This document shows, one piece after another, positions 16,877-25,153 of a stretch of 44,885 bases of DNA (its first letter is position 1; every line of letters starts with the position of its first letter). Source of the DNA: Candidatus Bathyarchaeota archaeon (lineage in GTDB: Archaea > Thermoproteota > Bathyarchaeia > Bathyarchaeales > Bathycorpusculaceae); assembly GCA_003164295.1 (NCBI GenBank), contig PLTA01000051.1, positions 1 to 44,885 on the forward strand, given 5' to 3'. Made by a program: the position numbers and the translations under genes. The notes under the pieces were generated by a model. That model was not told the origin of the DNA. It searched no databases and was given only the letters and a program-made list of their open reading frames with translations.

Positions 16877-17272
16877 TTAGGCTTTAAAACAGTATCTGTG
16901 CCACTGTGGCCACGCCTGCGTCGTAATGCATGTGCCAAAGTCCAAAGTTAACTCCATACCTATCTCAAGCTGCTCTTGCGTTAGGGATTGTATCATTCCT
17001 GGAATTTTCAAGTTGCCTTCAAGTTGAAAGATTCCTACGGCATATGGTATTAAGGCTTGGAATTGCTTTGGTGCCACGCTAATTACTGTGTAGGTTAACA
17101 GTTTGCCTTTTCCAGAAACATTGACCCATTCAAAGTCCTGGGAAAAACAGTTGTCGCATAGAGGTCTTGGTGGTAGATGGATTTTTCCGCATTTAAGGCA
17201 TCGAGCAGCCATAAGCTTTTGTTCTTTGAGAAATTTGTAGAACTGCTCAATTGTAAATGGTTGCTGGTTCAT
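16877..17272 (-). CDS. DUF35 OB-fold/zinc-ribbon protein, thiolase partner
   Basis: This 131-residue acyl-CoA-associated scaffold has an N-terminal amphipathic helix (FTIEQFYKFLKEQ) and a zinc ribbon with C25 and C28 (ARCLKCGKIHLPPRP) and C39 and C42 (LCDNC). An OB-fold follows, with GKGKLLTYTVI, PYAVGIFQLEG and the final L-F. In archaea DUF35 proteins bridge acetoacetyl-CoA thiolase and HMG-CoA synthase so that the intermediate is channelled. Its ATG overlaps the thiolase stop (TAATG), a tight coupling that fits a fixed stoichiometry. HMG-CoA synthase is not next to it here, so the pair may serve the mevalonate pathway at a distance or another acyl-CoA route. Confidence 0.9.
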   Translation of the reverse strand: MNQQPFTIEQFYKFLKEQKLMAARCLKCGKIHLPPRPLCDNCFSQDFEWVNVSGKGKLLTYTVISVAPKQFQALIPYAVGIFQLEGNLKIPGMIQSLTQEQLEIGMELTLDFGTCITTQAWPQWHRYCFKA

Positions 17273-18453
17273 TATTGGTCGCTCCTGTAGATGTGAACTG
17301 CGGCGGTAGCTCCTGAGCCGCCAACATTATGTGTTAAACCTATTTTTGCATCTTTTACTTGGCGTTTCTCCGCTTGCCCAGTAAGTTGCAAATATATTTC
17401 GTAAGCCTGAGCGGTTCCTGTAGCGCCAACTGGATGACCTTTGGCTTTTAAGCCGCCGCTGGTGTTAACTGGGATGCGTCCGCCGAGGCGTGTTTCGCCG
17501 CTATCAAGCAGTTTACCGCCTTTGCCGACAGGACAAAATTCTAAATCTTCATAAGCCATTAATTCAGCAAAGGTAAAACAATCATGAACCTCAGCTAGAT
17601 CAATGTCACATGGCTTAACATTTGCCAGTTCGTAAGCGGTTTTTGCAGAAAGTTTAGTGGCATTGAGTGAAGTGAAACTTTTTCGTTGGTATAAGCCGAT
17701 GCTGTCGCTGGCTTGTCCACTTCCAATTATATGGACGGGCATATCCGTGTATTTGCTGGCTAATTCGGGTCTTGTCAGAACTATGCAGCTTGCACCGTCG
17801 GTTATCAAAGAGCAATCGAACAGTTTTAGGGGCCAGGACACGTAACGTGAAGCTAAAGCGGCTTCGAGGGTGATTTCTTTTTGCATGTGAGCTTTAGGAT
17901 TAAGGCTTCCATGATAATGATTTTTAACGGCAACTGAAGCCATCTGCTTCTCAGTTGTGCCATACTCATGCATATGGGCTGTCGCCATCATAGCGAACAG
18001 CGCCGGAAATGTAATACCATGCCATTGCTCAAACGGGTAATCCGAAGCCATAGCCAAATACTCAGTAACCTCAACTGTTGTGCGATGTGTCATTTTTTCA
18101 ACGCCGCCCACCATAACCACATCGGCAAGTCCAGACATTGTCGCGTAGATTCCAGCGCGCAATGCGGCGCCTGAAGAGGCACAAGCAGACTCTGTTCGAG
18201 TAGCTGGGATGCCTGTTAATCCTGCCCAGTCAGCGGCGGCTGCACCCATATGCCCTTGATGCTCGTAGGCTTCACCCATATGCCCAATAAACAAGGCTTT
18301 AATGTCACCTTTTGGGTCAAGCTTGGGGCAACGTGTAAACGCTTCATGAACGGCTTCTGCGAAAATTTCTCTTGCAAGTAAACCGTCATGCTTGCCAAAT
18401 TTGGACATACCTGCGCTGATTATGCTAACAAGTGGTTTCCCATTCAAACCCAA
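17272..18453 (-). CDS. Thiolase (acetyl-CoA C-acetyltransferase type)
   Basis: This 393-residue thiolase-fold enzyme has the nucleophilic cysteine in ESACASSGAALRAG (around residue 88) and the catalytic histidine in GGLKAKGHPVGATG (around residue 345). The C-terminal motif reads HNVGGSGAT, where classical thiolases have a CxG cysteine; this substitution is typical of archaeal and SCP2-like thiolases. It probably condenses two acetyl-CoA to acetoacetyl-CoA, the first step of isoprenoid lipid synthesis, but a degradative or other acyl-CoA role is possible. It is the first gene of a two-gene unit with the DUF35 protein. The start is TTG or ATG at 18453, giving MGLNGKPLVSIISAGMSKFG, the family's usual beginning. 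Confidence 0.88.
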   Translation of the reverse strand: MGLNGKPLVSIISAGMSKFGKHDGLLAREIFAEAVHEAFTRCPKLDPKGDIKALFIGHMGEAYEHQGHMGAAAADWAGLTGIPATRTESACASSGAALRAGIYATMSGLADVVMVGGVEKMTHRTTVEVTEYLAMASDYPFEQWHGITFPALFAMMATAHMHEYGTTEKQMASVAVKNHYHGSLNPKAHMQKEITLEAALASRYVSWPLKLFDCSLITDGASCIVLTRPELASKYTDMPVHIIGSGQASDSIGLYQRKSFTSLNATKLSAKTAYELANVKPCDIDLAEVHDCFTFAELMAYEDLEFCPVGKGGKLLDSGETRLGGRIPVNTSGGLKAKGHPVGATGTAQAYEIYLQLTGQAEKRQVKDAKIGLTHNVGGSGATAAVHIYRSDQ

Positions 18454-18904
18454 AGTTCCCTCTATAACGTCTATAGGCTTATGTTAAGCTCCCATAAAAA
18501 CCATACAACCAAAGAATGGGTTAATTACCCGATAAAGCAGAAAAATGTTTTGAATCTAAACAAGAGTGATATCGCATCCTGTTAAAGTCGATAAAATTTT
18601 AAAAAGGATTTCTTTGACAAGTATAGTTCTATCATTTTTTCTTTAAGAACTCAAAAGGCGTACGTTCAGGTCTTTTGCAATAGGGCAGCTTACCTTTTGC
18701 TCCATGATGTTTTGTGCATTCTTCGCATTTGCCGTACCTTTCACACTTCTTTTTTGGGCAAGAGCAATCTTCTTAAAATTATAGTACCAAGTTTGTTGTT
18801 AATCCTTTTAGTTTTATCCCAAAAATACTGTAATATCGGGGCAAAAGAGTCACGCTATAGCTAAAGAGTTAAACCATTGTTTCTGCGGTAAGTTAAATCG
18901 GAAA
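18454..18904. other. 450-bp spacer with one gene remnant
   Basis: The spacer between the thiolase and helicase genes holds the Cys-rich microprotein frame (18632-18772, minus), described separately. Otherwise it is AT-rich with no convincing longer frame. The helicase promoter should lie in the last 60 bp, but I see no clean TATA box there. Confidence 0.4.
18632..18772 (-). pseudogene. Small Cys-rich zinc-binding protein frame without a start codon
   Basis: An open frame of 46 codons encodes EDCSCPKKKCERYGKCEEC, then TKHHGAKGKLPYCKRP, and ends FEFLKKK. The spacing CxC-x4-C-x5-C-x2-C and the HH pair, followed by another cysteine, look like a small zinc-ribbon protein common in anaerobic archaea and bacteria. 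The codons are clearly protein-like. The frame is bounded upstream by a TAA at 18773-18775 and contains no ATG, GTG or TTG, so as written it cannot start normally. It may have lost its start, use a rare start, or suffer a base error just upstream. Judged a real but disrupted or mis-sequenced gene. Confidence 0.55.
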
Positions 18905-21790
18905 ATGCAAGTTCAAACTTCAGTTTTTGAATTATTAGCCAAACCTGTCCGCAAAGCCTTAGCTGAGCTTGGATTCAGTGAACCCACGCTACCGCAGACT
19001 TTAGCGTTTCCGCCTATATTGGAAGGAAAGAATGTTTTATTGATTGCGCCAACTGGCACGGGAAAAACCGAAGCCGTCTTGCTCCCCATTTTTTCGAAGT
19101 TGGTTGACCAGAAAAATCAGGAGCAAAAGGGAATACAGGTAATTTATGTTACACCTCTTCGTGCTTTGAACCGTGACATGTTTAAGCGATTAACGTTTTG
19201 GAGTCAGCAACTGGATATAACAGTTGAGGTTCGCCACGGCGACACAGAAATGAAAATTCGCCGAAAACAAGCACTCAAGCCACCCCAAATGCTAGTCACC
19301 ACCCCTGAAACATTACAAGCCATTCTTCCCGGCTCACAAATGCAACGACACCTCGCCAACGTGCAAACCATCATCATCGATGAAGTACATGATTTAGCAG
19401 AAAGCAAACGTGGCGCACAACTTTCAATAGCTCTTGAAAGAATTTTAGAGGTCACAGGCAAAGAATTTCAGAGAATCGGCTTATCCGCCACAGTTGGCAA
19501 TCCAGATGAAGTTGCAAAATTTATTGCAGGAACAGGCAGAGAAATCAACATTGTACAAGCGGTTTTAGCTAAAAACTATCGTTACCGAGTCGAATATTTG
19601 ACGCCTACAGAAAAAGACTATGAATTAGCGGCTAAACTGGAGACTTCGCCTGAAGCATCGGCTAGAATCCGAAGGTTAACCGAACTAATTGATAGTCATA
19701 AGTCATCTTTGGTTTTTGTTAATAGTCGAACTATCGCTGAACTGCTGGGGCATCGATTTGACCAACTCGAACGAACAGATATCGCAGTGCATCATGGTTC
19801 GCTATCAAAAGAAGAACGCATGAGTGTAGAAGACGCATTTAAAGCTGGATCGCTTAAAGCCATTATCTGCACAAGTACGCTTGAGTTGGGCATAGATATT
19901 GGCAATGTGGATTTAGTTATTCAATACATGTCCCCTCGGCAGGTCAGTAGTTTAATCCAGCGGGTAGGAAGAAGCGGACACAGCCTTGAACGCCTCTCCG
20001 AAGGAGTAATCATTACTGCTTATCCTGATGACACTTTGGAGTCAATGGCAGCGGTTCAAAATGCTAAAATGAACAGAATTGAACCTGTTCAATTCCATAA
20101 AAACGCGTTGGATGTTTTGGCGCATCAAGTTGCAGGCATCCTTATGGATAAAGAAAATATAAGCCAAACTGAAATCTTAAAAATCGTTAACCGAGCATAC
20201 CCCTACAGCACCTTGACTGAAGAGAAGCTTCAAGATGTAGTTGGGTTTTTAGAAAGCTTGTATAAACTTAGAACTGAGGAAGAAGGAAAAGTATTGAAGA
20301 AAACAGGAAGAACCCGCGAATACTACTACAGTAACTTATCAATGATACCTGACGAGAAACGTTACCCAGTAATCAATATACTTACTGACAGAAAAATTGG
20401 CACGTTGGGCGACGAATTCATGACGTTGCATGCACGTGTCGGATTGCATTTTATTATGCGTGGAAAAGTTTGGCGTATGGTCCAAATCAATGATGAAACA
20501 GGAACTGTTCACGTTGTACCAGCAGAAGATCCGTCAGCGGCAATTCCTGGGTGGGACGGCGAAATCCTACCAGTGCCATTCGATTTGGCGCAGCAAACGG
20601 GAGAAATGCGGGAAAAAATAGGTAAACTTCTCAAGGAAGGCAAAAAACCGGAAATTGCGGCGGAAGAATTAGCGAATGAATTAAAGACGGATAAGGCGAC
20701 GTTTCTGGATGCAACAATAGAAATTGATGACCATTTAAAATCGGGAGCTCCTCTGCCCACTCAGAACCACGTAGTCATAGAAGTATTGGACCGCTACATT
20801 GTCGTTCATGCTTGTTTCGGAGAGATTGTTAACCGCACCCTCGGCGGAATTTTCGATTCTGTTCTCTCTGAACGAGAAGCTATAACGGGATGGTGGACAG
20901 ACGGCTATCGTATCCTAATAGAAACAAGTCATAAACTCTCAAGAATGGAAATTGAAGTCTTACCCAAAGAACTCTTCAACTTAACTGATGAGCGCGTAGA
21001 AGAAACATTTTTGAATTATATGAATTCCAAATTTCCATTTGTCAGCCGTATGAAAGCCATAGCGGAAAGATTCGGTGCACTGCCAAGGGGCAAAACCTTA
21101 GCTCATTCTGAGCGGGGAAAAAAGCTCCAAGCCGCTTTTAAAGACACACCAATTTACGATGAAACCCTGCGGGAAGTCATGATGGATAAAGTAGATCTGC
21201 AAAAAACCAAGCAAATAATGCATGAAATAAAAGAGCAAAAAATTACTATTACCACGCTTGCTCACGAAACGCCTTCGCCTTTTGCATATCACATTTTAAT
21301 GCAATACGCTGACACAGCCGAGTTAATGGCACCTCAACGCGTCATCTTAAGCAATATTGACAGAATGAAACATTCTGTTGAAGCCCGAAGCGCGAAACTA
21401 CTTTGCATGAACTGCGGAACATGGACAACCCAGATGCGGGTAAAAGATTTGCCTGATGAGCCACAATGCGGAAACTGTAACTCACGCTTGCTTACGCTAC
21501 TGTATTTCAGCCAAGATATAGAAAAACTAAAGGGGGATTTGAAGAAGCGTCGTGAAGGCAAAGAACTTACCCCTGAAGAACTAAAAGACCTAAGCATTGC
21601 CAGACGCAAAGCCGACTTGATTCTTAGCTATGGAAAACAGGCAATTAAAGCGTTGCAGGTGAAAGGGGTTGGTCCCGAAACGGCTTCAAGGATTCTGGGC
21701 AAAATGCACCCTGACGAAGAACAGTTTTACATGGATTTGCTTAAGGCGAAGATTCAGTATCTGCGGACAAGAGAATTTTGGGACAAATAA
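18905..21790 (+). CDS. Lhr-type DEAD/DEAH-box helicase
   Basis: This 961-residue superfamily 2 helicase of the Lhr group is implicated in DNA repair and RNA metabolism. Motif I is APTGTGKT (48-55), Ia is YVTPLRALNRDMF, II is DEVH (159-162), III is SAT (194-196), IV is VFVNSR, V is STLELGIDIG and VI is QRVGRSGH (352-359). A winged-helix and large Lhr C-terminal core follow. Near residue 830 a zinc finger is seen (LCMNCGTW, then PQCGNCNS). The end has a helix-hairpin-helix (VKGVGPETASRILG) and closes with QYLRTREFWDK. ATG 18905 follows GGAAA weakly. The last 38 bases are duplicated at 22565-22602 beyond the vapBC genes. Confidence 0.92.
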   Translation: MQVQTSVFELLAKPVRKALAELGFSEPTLPQTLAFPPILEGKNVLLIAPTGTGKTEAVLLPIFSKLVDQKNQEQKGIQVIYVTPLRALNRDMFKRLTFWSQQLDITVEVRHGDTEMKIRRKQALKPPQMLVTTPETLQAILPGSQMQRHLANVQTIIIDEVHDLAESKRGAQLSIALERILEVTGKEFQRIGLSATVGNPDEVAKFIAGTGREINIVQAVLAKNYRYRVEYLTPTEKDYELAAKLETSPEASARIRRLTELIDSHKSSLVFVNSRTIAELLGHRFDQLERTDIAVHHGSLSKEERMSVEDAFKAGSLKAIICTSTLELGIDIGNVDLVIQYMSPRQVSSLIQRVGRSGHSLERLSEGVIITAYPDDTLESMAAVQNAKMNRIEPVQFHKNALDVLAHQVAGILMDKENISQTEILKIVNRAYPYSTLTEEKLQDVVGFLESLYKLRTEEEGKVLKKTGRTREYYYSNLSMIPDEKRYPVINILTDRKIGTLGDEFMTLHARVGLHFIMRGKVWRMVQINDETGTVHVVPAEDPSAAIPGWDGEILPVPFDLAQQTGEMREKIGKLLKEGKKPEIAAEELANELKTDKATFLDATIEIDDHLKSGAPLPTQNHVVIEVLDRYIVVHACFGEIVNRTLGGIFDSVLSEREAITGWWTDGYRILIETSHKLSRMEIEVLPKELFNLTDERVEETFLNYMNSKFPFVSRMKAIAERFGALPRGKTLAHSERGKKLQAAFKDTPIYDETLREVMMDKVDLQKTKQIMHEIKEQKITITTLAHETPSPFAYHILMQYADTAELMAPQRVILSNIDRMKHSVEARSAKLLCMNCGTWTTQMRVKDLPDEPQCGNCNSRLLTLLYFSQDIEKLKGDLKKRREGKELTPEELKDLSIARRKADLILSYGKQAIKALQVKGVGPETASRILGKMHPDEEQFYMDLLKAKIQYLRTREFWDK
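21753..21790 (+). repeat. Copy 1 of a 38-bp direct repeat (3' end of the helicase gene)
   Basis: This stretch encodes the helicase C-terminus from within ...QYLRTREFWDK plus its stop. It matches 22565-22602 at 35 of 38 positions. The two copies bracket the vapBC genes. Confidence 0.85.
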
Positions 21791-21815
21791 ATTATTCAGC
21801 AAGTGCCACAGAGAA

Positions 21816-22250
21816 CTAAGCAAGGGGTATTCTTACAATTTCCTTAACTTTATCAAAGTCCATATCGTCGCTGATAATTGTTTTTAGTTTTCTGTCAATC
21901 GCCGAAGATATATGAATTGCATCTCGGGGTTTAAGATTATAGTTGCTTATCAGTGCTTGGGCTCGACTGAGGATATTTTCGTCAACAGTTATAAAGTGTA
22001 AGTTAATAAAACCAAGCAACTTTTGTCCTTGGTTTATGCTCTCTTCTTTGCCCATAAATTTTCTCACTGCCCAAACAACTTCATCCCATGTTAATGTAGA
22101 TGTGTACACTAACAGTTCCCCTTCCTCTATTCTCCGCATTATTTCCTTAGCTTTGGTTACCTTAACGCCTACATCCTCTGAATACAATACAGGGTAAACG
22201 AAAACATTTGCGTCAACGTAAGCCAAGTCGTTCTTCAACTTCTTCTTCAA
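21816..22250 (-). CDS. vapC: PIN-domain toxin, VapC-like ribonuclease
   Basis: This PIN-fold nuclease has its acidic site intact: D13 (AYVDANVF), E57 (TWDEVVW), D110 (KPRDAIH) and D128/D131 (ISDDMDFD). These coordinate Mg2+ for RNA cleavage. VapC toxins usually cut initiator tRNA or rRNA and are neutralised by VapB. The frame opens at TTG 22250, but TTG 22226 would give the more typical MAYVDANVF start. It overlaps the antitoxin gene by 38 bp (or 14 bp with the later start), so the two are translated together. It lies between two copies of the helicase 3' end, suggesting that it arrived as a cassette. Confidence 0.85.
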   Translation of the reverse strand: MKKKLKNDLAYVDANVFVYPVLYSEDVGVKVTKAKEIMRRIEEGELLVYTSTLTWDEVVWAVRKFMGKEESINQGQKLLGFINLHFITVDENILSRAQALISNYNLKPRDAIHISSAIDRKLKTIISDDMDFDKVKEIVRIPLA

Positions 22251-22476
22251 TCAATTCCTTAAGATTTACTTCTTTTTTCAATTTTGGCGAAGAGGTAGTT
22301 ATGTAATATTCAGTATAGCTACCCTTAACTTCGGGTTTTTTAATTACTATTTCTTTATCTCGTAATTCAAGGGTTATTTCAACGCCAGGCTTCAACCCAA
22401 GAGCCTCTCTCATTCGTTTAGGAATAACAACCTGCCCTTTAGATCCAACATTTCTTTTAGGCATGTTAACCATCAT
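22213..22476 (-). CDS. vapB: AbrB/SpoVT-type antitoxin, VapB-like
   Basis: This 87-residue protein has an N-terminal swapped-hairpin AbrB domain (KRNVGSKGQVVIPKRMREAL, then GLKPGVEITLE) that binds DNA as a dimer. A charged helical tail (LKELIEEEVEERLGLR) would wrap the toxin's active site. It is encoded before and overlaps vapC, the usual antitoxin-first order. Starts at ATG 22476, 22473 or 22464 are all possible; MPKRNVGSKG from 22464 is closest to the family. A TATA box around 22498-22510 and an inverted repeat at 22501-22526 indicate autoregulation by the antitoxin. Confidence 0.88.
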   Translation of the reverse strand: MMVNMPKRNVGSKGQVVIPKRMREALGLKPGVEITLELRDKEIVIKKPEVKGSYTEYYITTSSPKLKKEVNLKELIEEEVEERLGLR

Positions 22477-22500
22477 ATAAGCAATTGGTTTAACTTTCTT

Positions 22501-22526
22501 TTATACTTTCTAACTAAATGGTATAA
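22501..22526 (-). promoter_or_regulatory. vapBC promoter with an inverted-repeat operator
   Basis: TTATAC (22501-22506) and GTATAA (22521-22526) are inverted repeats whose centres are 20 bp apart, two helical turns, suited to an AbrB-type dimer. The proximal arm lies in the minus-strand TATA element (GTATAAAAG), about 28 bp before ATG 22476, so binding would block initiation. Confidence 0.5.
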
Positions 22527-22564
22527 CTTCTAGATTTTATGTTTACTTAACTTACTGGTAAACG

Positions 22565-22602
22565 TTCAGTATTTGCGGGCAAGAGAATTCTGGGACAAAT
22601 AA
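22565..22602 (+). repeat. Copy 2 of the 38-bp direct repeat (orphan helicase 3' end)
   Basis: It encodes QYLRAREFWDK and a stop without any helicase gene before it. Of three differences from copy 1, two are silent and one swaps Thr for Ala. That pattern suggests it was once the end of a functional helicase gene. Confidence 0.85.
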
Positions 22603-22640
22603 GCGCTTGGTGACTTGTAAGGCTTTAATAGGCTATTTGT

Positions 22641-23945
22641 TTGAATCTTCGTTTAATTGTGATTGTGTTGGAAAAACAAGATAAAAAGCTTAAGCGTTCA
22701 ATTGGCTTGTGGAGTGCAGTCGCCATTAATGTGGGAGCAATCATAGGCGGCGGGATCTTTGTTGTCACAGGCATAGTCGCAGGCTACGCGGGCTCCGCAC
22801 TCGTTATTTCAATGATTATCGCTGGCATCATCGCTTTTATTACTGCAACAAGCTTCGCAAGACTTACAGCTTGGCAACCCGTAGAAGGAAGCGTTTACGA
22901 ATATGGACGCCAATTGATTTCGCCTTTTTCAGGTTTTCTGGCAGGCTGGATGTGGATTGTTGCCAACACATTTACTGGCGCCGCAGTTTCGCTTGGCTTT
23001 GCCTATTACTTGACAGAAGCTTTTCCCGGTATGCCAACAAATATTGTTGCCGCTGCATTGTGTTTAGGTTTTACTGCCTTGAATTTGGTCGGCGCAAAAG
23101 AATCAACAAAGGTAAACAACTTTTTAGTCAGTATAAAACTCGCAATATTGGCTTTTTTTGTGGTTTTTGGAGCCCTACATTTTAACTCGGGTAATTTTCT
23201 TCCATTTTATCCATTGACCAATGGTGTTCTTTATGGGTCTTTTTTCATCTTCTTTGCTTACGGCGGCTTCGGAAGGGTTGCAGTAGTTGCTGAGGAAGTT
23301 AAAGATGCAAAAAGGAACGTACCCCGAGCCTTGCTTTTATCGTTAGGTATCTCAATGGCGGTTTATGTTTTAGTAGGTGTAGTAGCTGTCGGTTTGCTTA
23401 ATCCGCATGCCCTTTCAATTTCTTCTTCGCCATTAAGTTCCGCAATGAATGTTACAGGCAACTCGCTTGCAGTTAAAATTATATCTGTCGGCGGTTTAGT
23501 GGCAACAGCAAGCGTTTTGCTAACAGCAATTTTGGGGGTTTCAAGGATGGCTTATTCGATGGCTCGCCGAAATGATTTACCCTCAATTTTGGCACGATTG
23601 CATAGCAAATATTTGACTCCTTACTACGCTATTTTGGGTTCAGGCATCTTGATGGCTGTCTTGGTCTTATTTGTGGATTTGACACGAGTGGTAGCAGTTA
23701 GCACATTTGCTCTACTTTTTACTTACTCGATAACTAACATTTCGGCTTTCAAGCTAAAAGGAAATCTTAAGCGGCAAAAAGTATTGGCAATGCTCGGTTT
23801 AGCAACGTGCATAATGCTGTTAGTTTTTATTCTTTTCGCTTCAACAGCGGCATGGATAATCGGCGTTGCCTTCCTTATTGCGGGTACAGCGTACTATGCA
23901 GCTTGGAAGAAGTTCAGGCAAGTAGACGGAAAAAAGGCGGTTTAG
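22641..23945 (+). CDS. APC-superfamily amino acid permease
   Basis: This integral membrane transporter has about 12 hydrophobic segments. The first helix has the APC signature GAIIGGGIFVVTG, an unwound substrate-binding glycine stretch, followed by NVGAI and a charged loop. Later segments such as FFIFFAYGGFGRVAVVAEEVKDAKRNVPRA show the conserved loop that follows helix 6 in APC amino-acid/polyamine transporters. The substrate is unknown. The frame opens at TTG 22641, but TTG 22668 (MEKQDKKLKRSIGL) matches the family start better and is probably correct. It is read in the same direction as the helicase and lies just beyond the orphan repeat copy. No partner gene suggests a substrate. Confidence 0.88.
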   Translation: MNLRLIVIVLEKQDKKLKRSIGLWSAVAINVGAIIGGGIFVVTGIVAGYAGSALVISMIIAGIIAFITATSFARLTAWQPVEGSVYEYGRQLISPFSGFLAGWMWIVANTFTGAAVSLGFAYYLTEAFPGMPTNIVAAALCLGFTALNLVGAKESTKVNNFLVSIKLAILAFFVVFGALHFNSGNFLPFYPLTNGVLYGSFFIFFAYGGFGRVAVVAEEVKDAKRNVPRALLLSLGISMAVYVLVGVVAVGLLNPHALSISSSPLSSAMNVTGNSLAVKIISVGGLVATASVLLTAILGVSRMAYSMARRNDLPSILARLHSKYLTPYYAILGSGILMAVLVLFVDLTRVVAVSTFALLFTYSITNISAFKLKGNLKRQKVLAMLGLATCIMLLVFILFASTAAWIIGVAFLIAGTAYYAAWKKFRQVDGKKAV

Positions 23946-23996
23946 TCTGCGATAAGGATTTTAAGTTTAAAAGGTTTAGATTTGAAGGAAAGATGA

Positions 23997-24716
23997 ATGC
24001 CGATTAAAGCTGTTTTATTTGATATGTTCGATACGCTAATGATGATTAGAAAAAACAATGAGTTCTATAGTCCATCATTAATGCGAACATACAAGTTCCT
24101 TAACAAAAACAAAATAGATGTCTCCTTTGACAAATTCGAAAAAGTCTACGTAAAAACCCGCGATGATCTCTATGCTAAAGCAGATTCTAACCTTGAGGAG
24201 CCTCACTTTAACATTCGGCTTTCTGGAACACTCAAAAGGTTAGGATATAACTTTGATGTTACTAGCCCACTTGTCACACAGGCAACCGCTGAGTTTTGCA
24301 GCGAATTCATGACATTCGTTTACTTAGACGAAAATACAGAAACAGTTCTAAGAGCTCTCCAAGGAAAATACAAATTAGGTATAATCTCAAATTTTGCAAT
24401 TCCCGAATGCATCGATGAGCTACTTAAATTTCATGGCTTAACAGAACTACTGGACATAATTGTCGTTTCTGCTGCAGTTAACAAGCGTAAACCTAGCCCA
24501 GAAATTTTCAAAAACGCCTTAAAAACCTTAGGCGTGTCTGCAAAAGAAACAGTTTTTGTAGGTGACACTTTGGATGCTGATATAGACGGTGCTAAAAGAG
24601 TTGGAATGAAAGCGGTATATATTCAAAGGAGAATTGAAAAGACAGAAGGACACGCTAAGCCAGATAAAACCATAAAAAGCCTTGGCGAACTTTCAGAAAC
24701 GCTTAAAAAGTTATAA
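23997..24716 (+). CDS. HAD-superfamily hydrolase (haloacid dehalogenase-like)
   Basis: This 239-residue hydrolase has motif I FDMFDTLMMI, motif II IISNF, a conserved Lys in KRKPSPEIF, and motif IV VGDTLDADIDGAKR. Motif I FDMFDTL (Phe where phosphatases have Gly-Thr) is common in HAD-like enzymes related to 2-haloacid dehalogenases and to REG-2-like phosphatases. The substrate is unknown. ATG 23997 is preceded by GGAAAG. It follows the permease by 51 bp and may be transcribed with it. It is distinct from the HAD protein at 9503, which has a classical DLDGT motif, so the window encodes two different subgroups. Confidence 0.85.
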   Translation: MPIKAVLFDMFDTLMMIRKNNEFYSPSLMRTYKFLNKNKIDVSFDKFEKVYVKTRDDLYAKADSNLEEPHFNIRLSGTLKRLGYNFDVTSPLVTQATAEFCSEFMTFVYLDENTETVLRALQGKYKLGIISNFAIPECIDELLKFHGLTELLDIIVVSAAVNKRKPSPEIFKNALKTLGVSAKETVFVGDTLDADIDGAKRVGMKAVYIQRRIEKTEGHAKPDKTIKSLGELSETLKKL

Positions 24717-24760
24717 AACAATTTAGAGAAGAACATTATTTTTGATCAACAATATTTTAT

Positions 24761-25035
24761 TTACGTTGCGTCCCGATTGGGTTTTAGCATTTTGTTTAAT
24801 TCACTATACCTTTGAAAAAAATCATTGCCTTTGTCTGTAATAACATAAACTTCCTTGCCTAAATGATTACTTGTTCTACTAAATTGCTGTTCAACAATAA
24901 TTTAAGATAACTTAAGTAGGTCAAAACTTAGTTTTGTCTTACATTATCTGCGTTTTCAAAGGTGCATCTTAAATAATTACCAACATTTGAGCCAAAATAC
25001 CAAGCGTGTCTCTTCTTTGCAGATCGACTGTTTGA
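24761..25035 (-). pseudogene. Decayed HTH_45-type winged-helix regulator
   Basis: Minus-strand reading recovers pieces of an archaeal winged-HTH family in order: RRDTLGILAQMLVII, a stop, DAPLKTQIM, a frameshift, KTKLSFDLLKLS, another stop, then IIVEQQFS and EVYVITDKGNDFFQRYSELNKML before a final stop at 24761. Intact members read roughly R-D-L-IIA-IL, PLKTQIMY-A-LSF-QL--YL, and a closing YK-T-KG-FL-Y wing. At least two stops and one frameshift make it a genuine relic. It lies between the HAD gene and a phosphodiesterase gene and fills most of an otherwise empty 437-bp gap. An inverted repeat (CAAAACT/AGTTTTG, 24922-24936) lies inside it. Confidence 0.65.
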
Positions 25036-25153
25036 TATTTGGCGTCACTTCACCCAGCATATTAACGATGAACTTTCTAAAATTTTTCATTCAATAATGA
25101 TGTAAGCAAAAACCTTTATTGCAATCAGTGAGAAAAATAACAAGTGAAACAAG

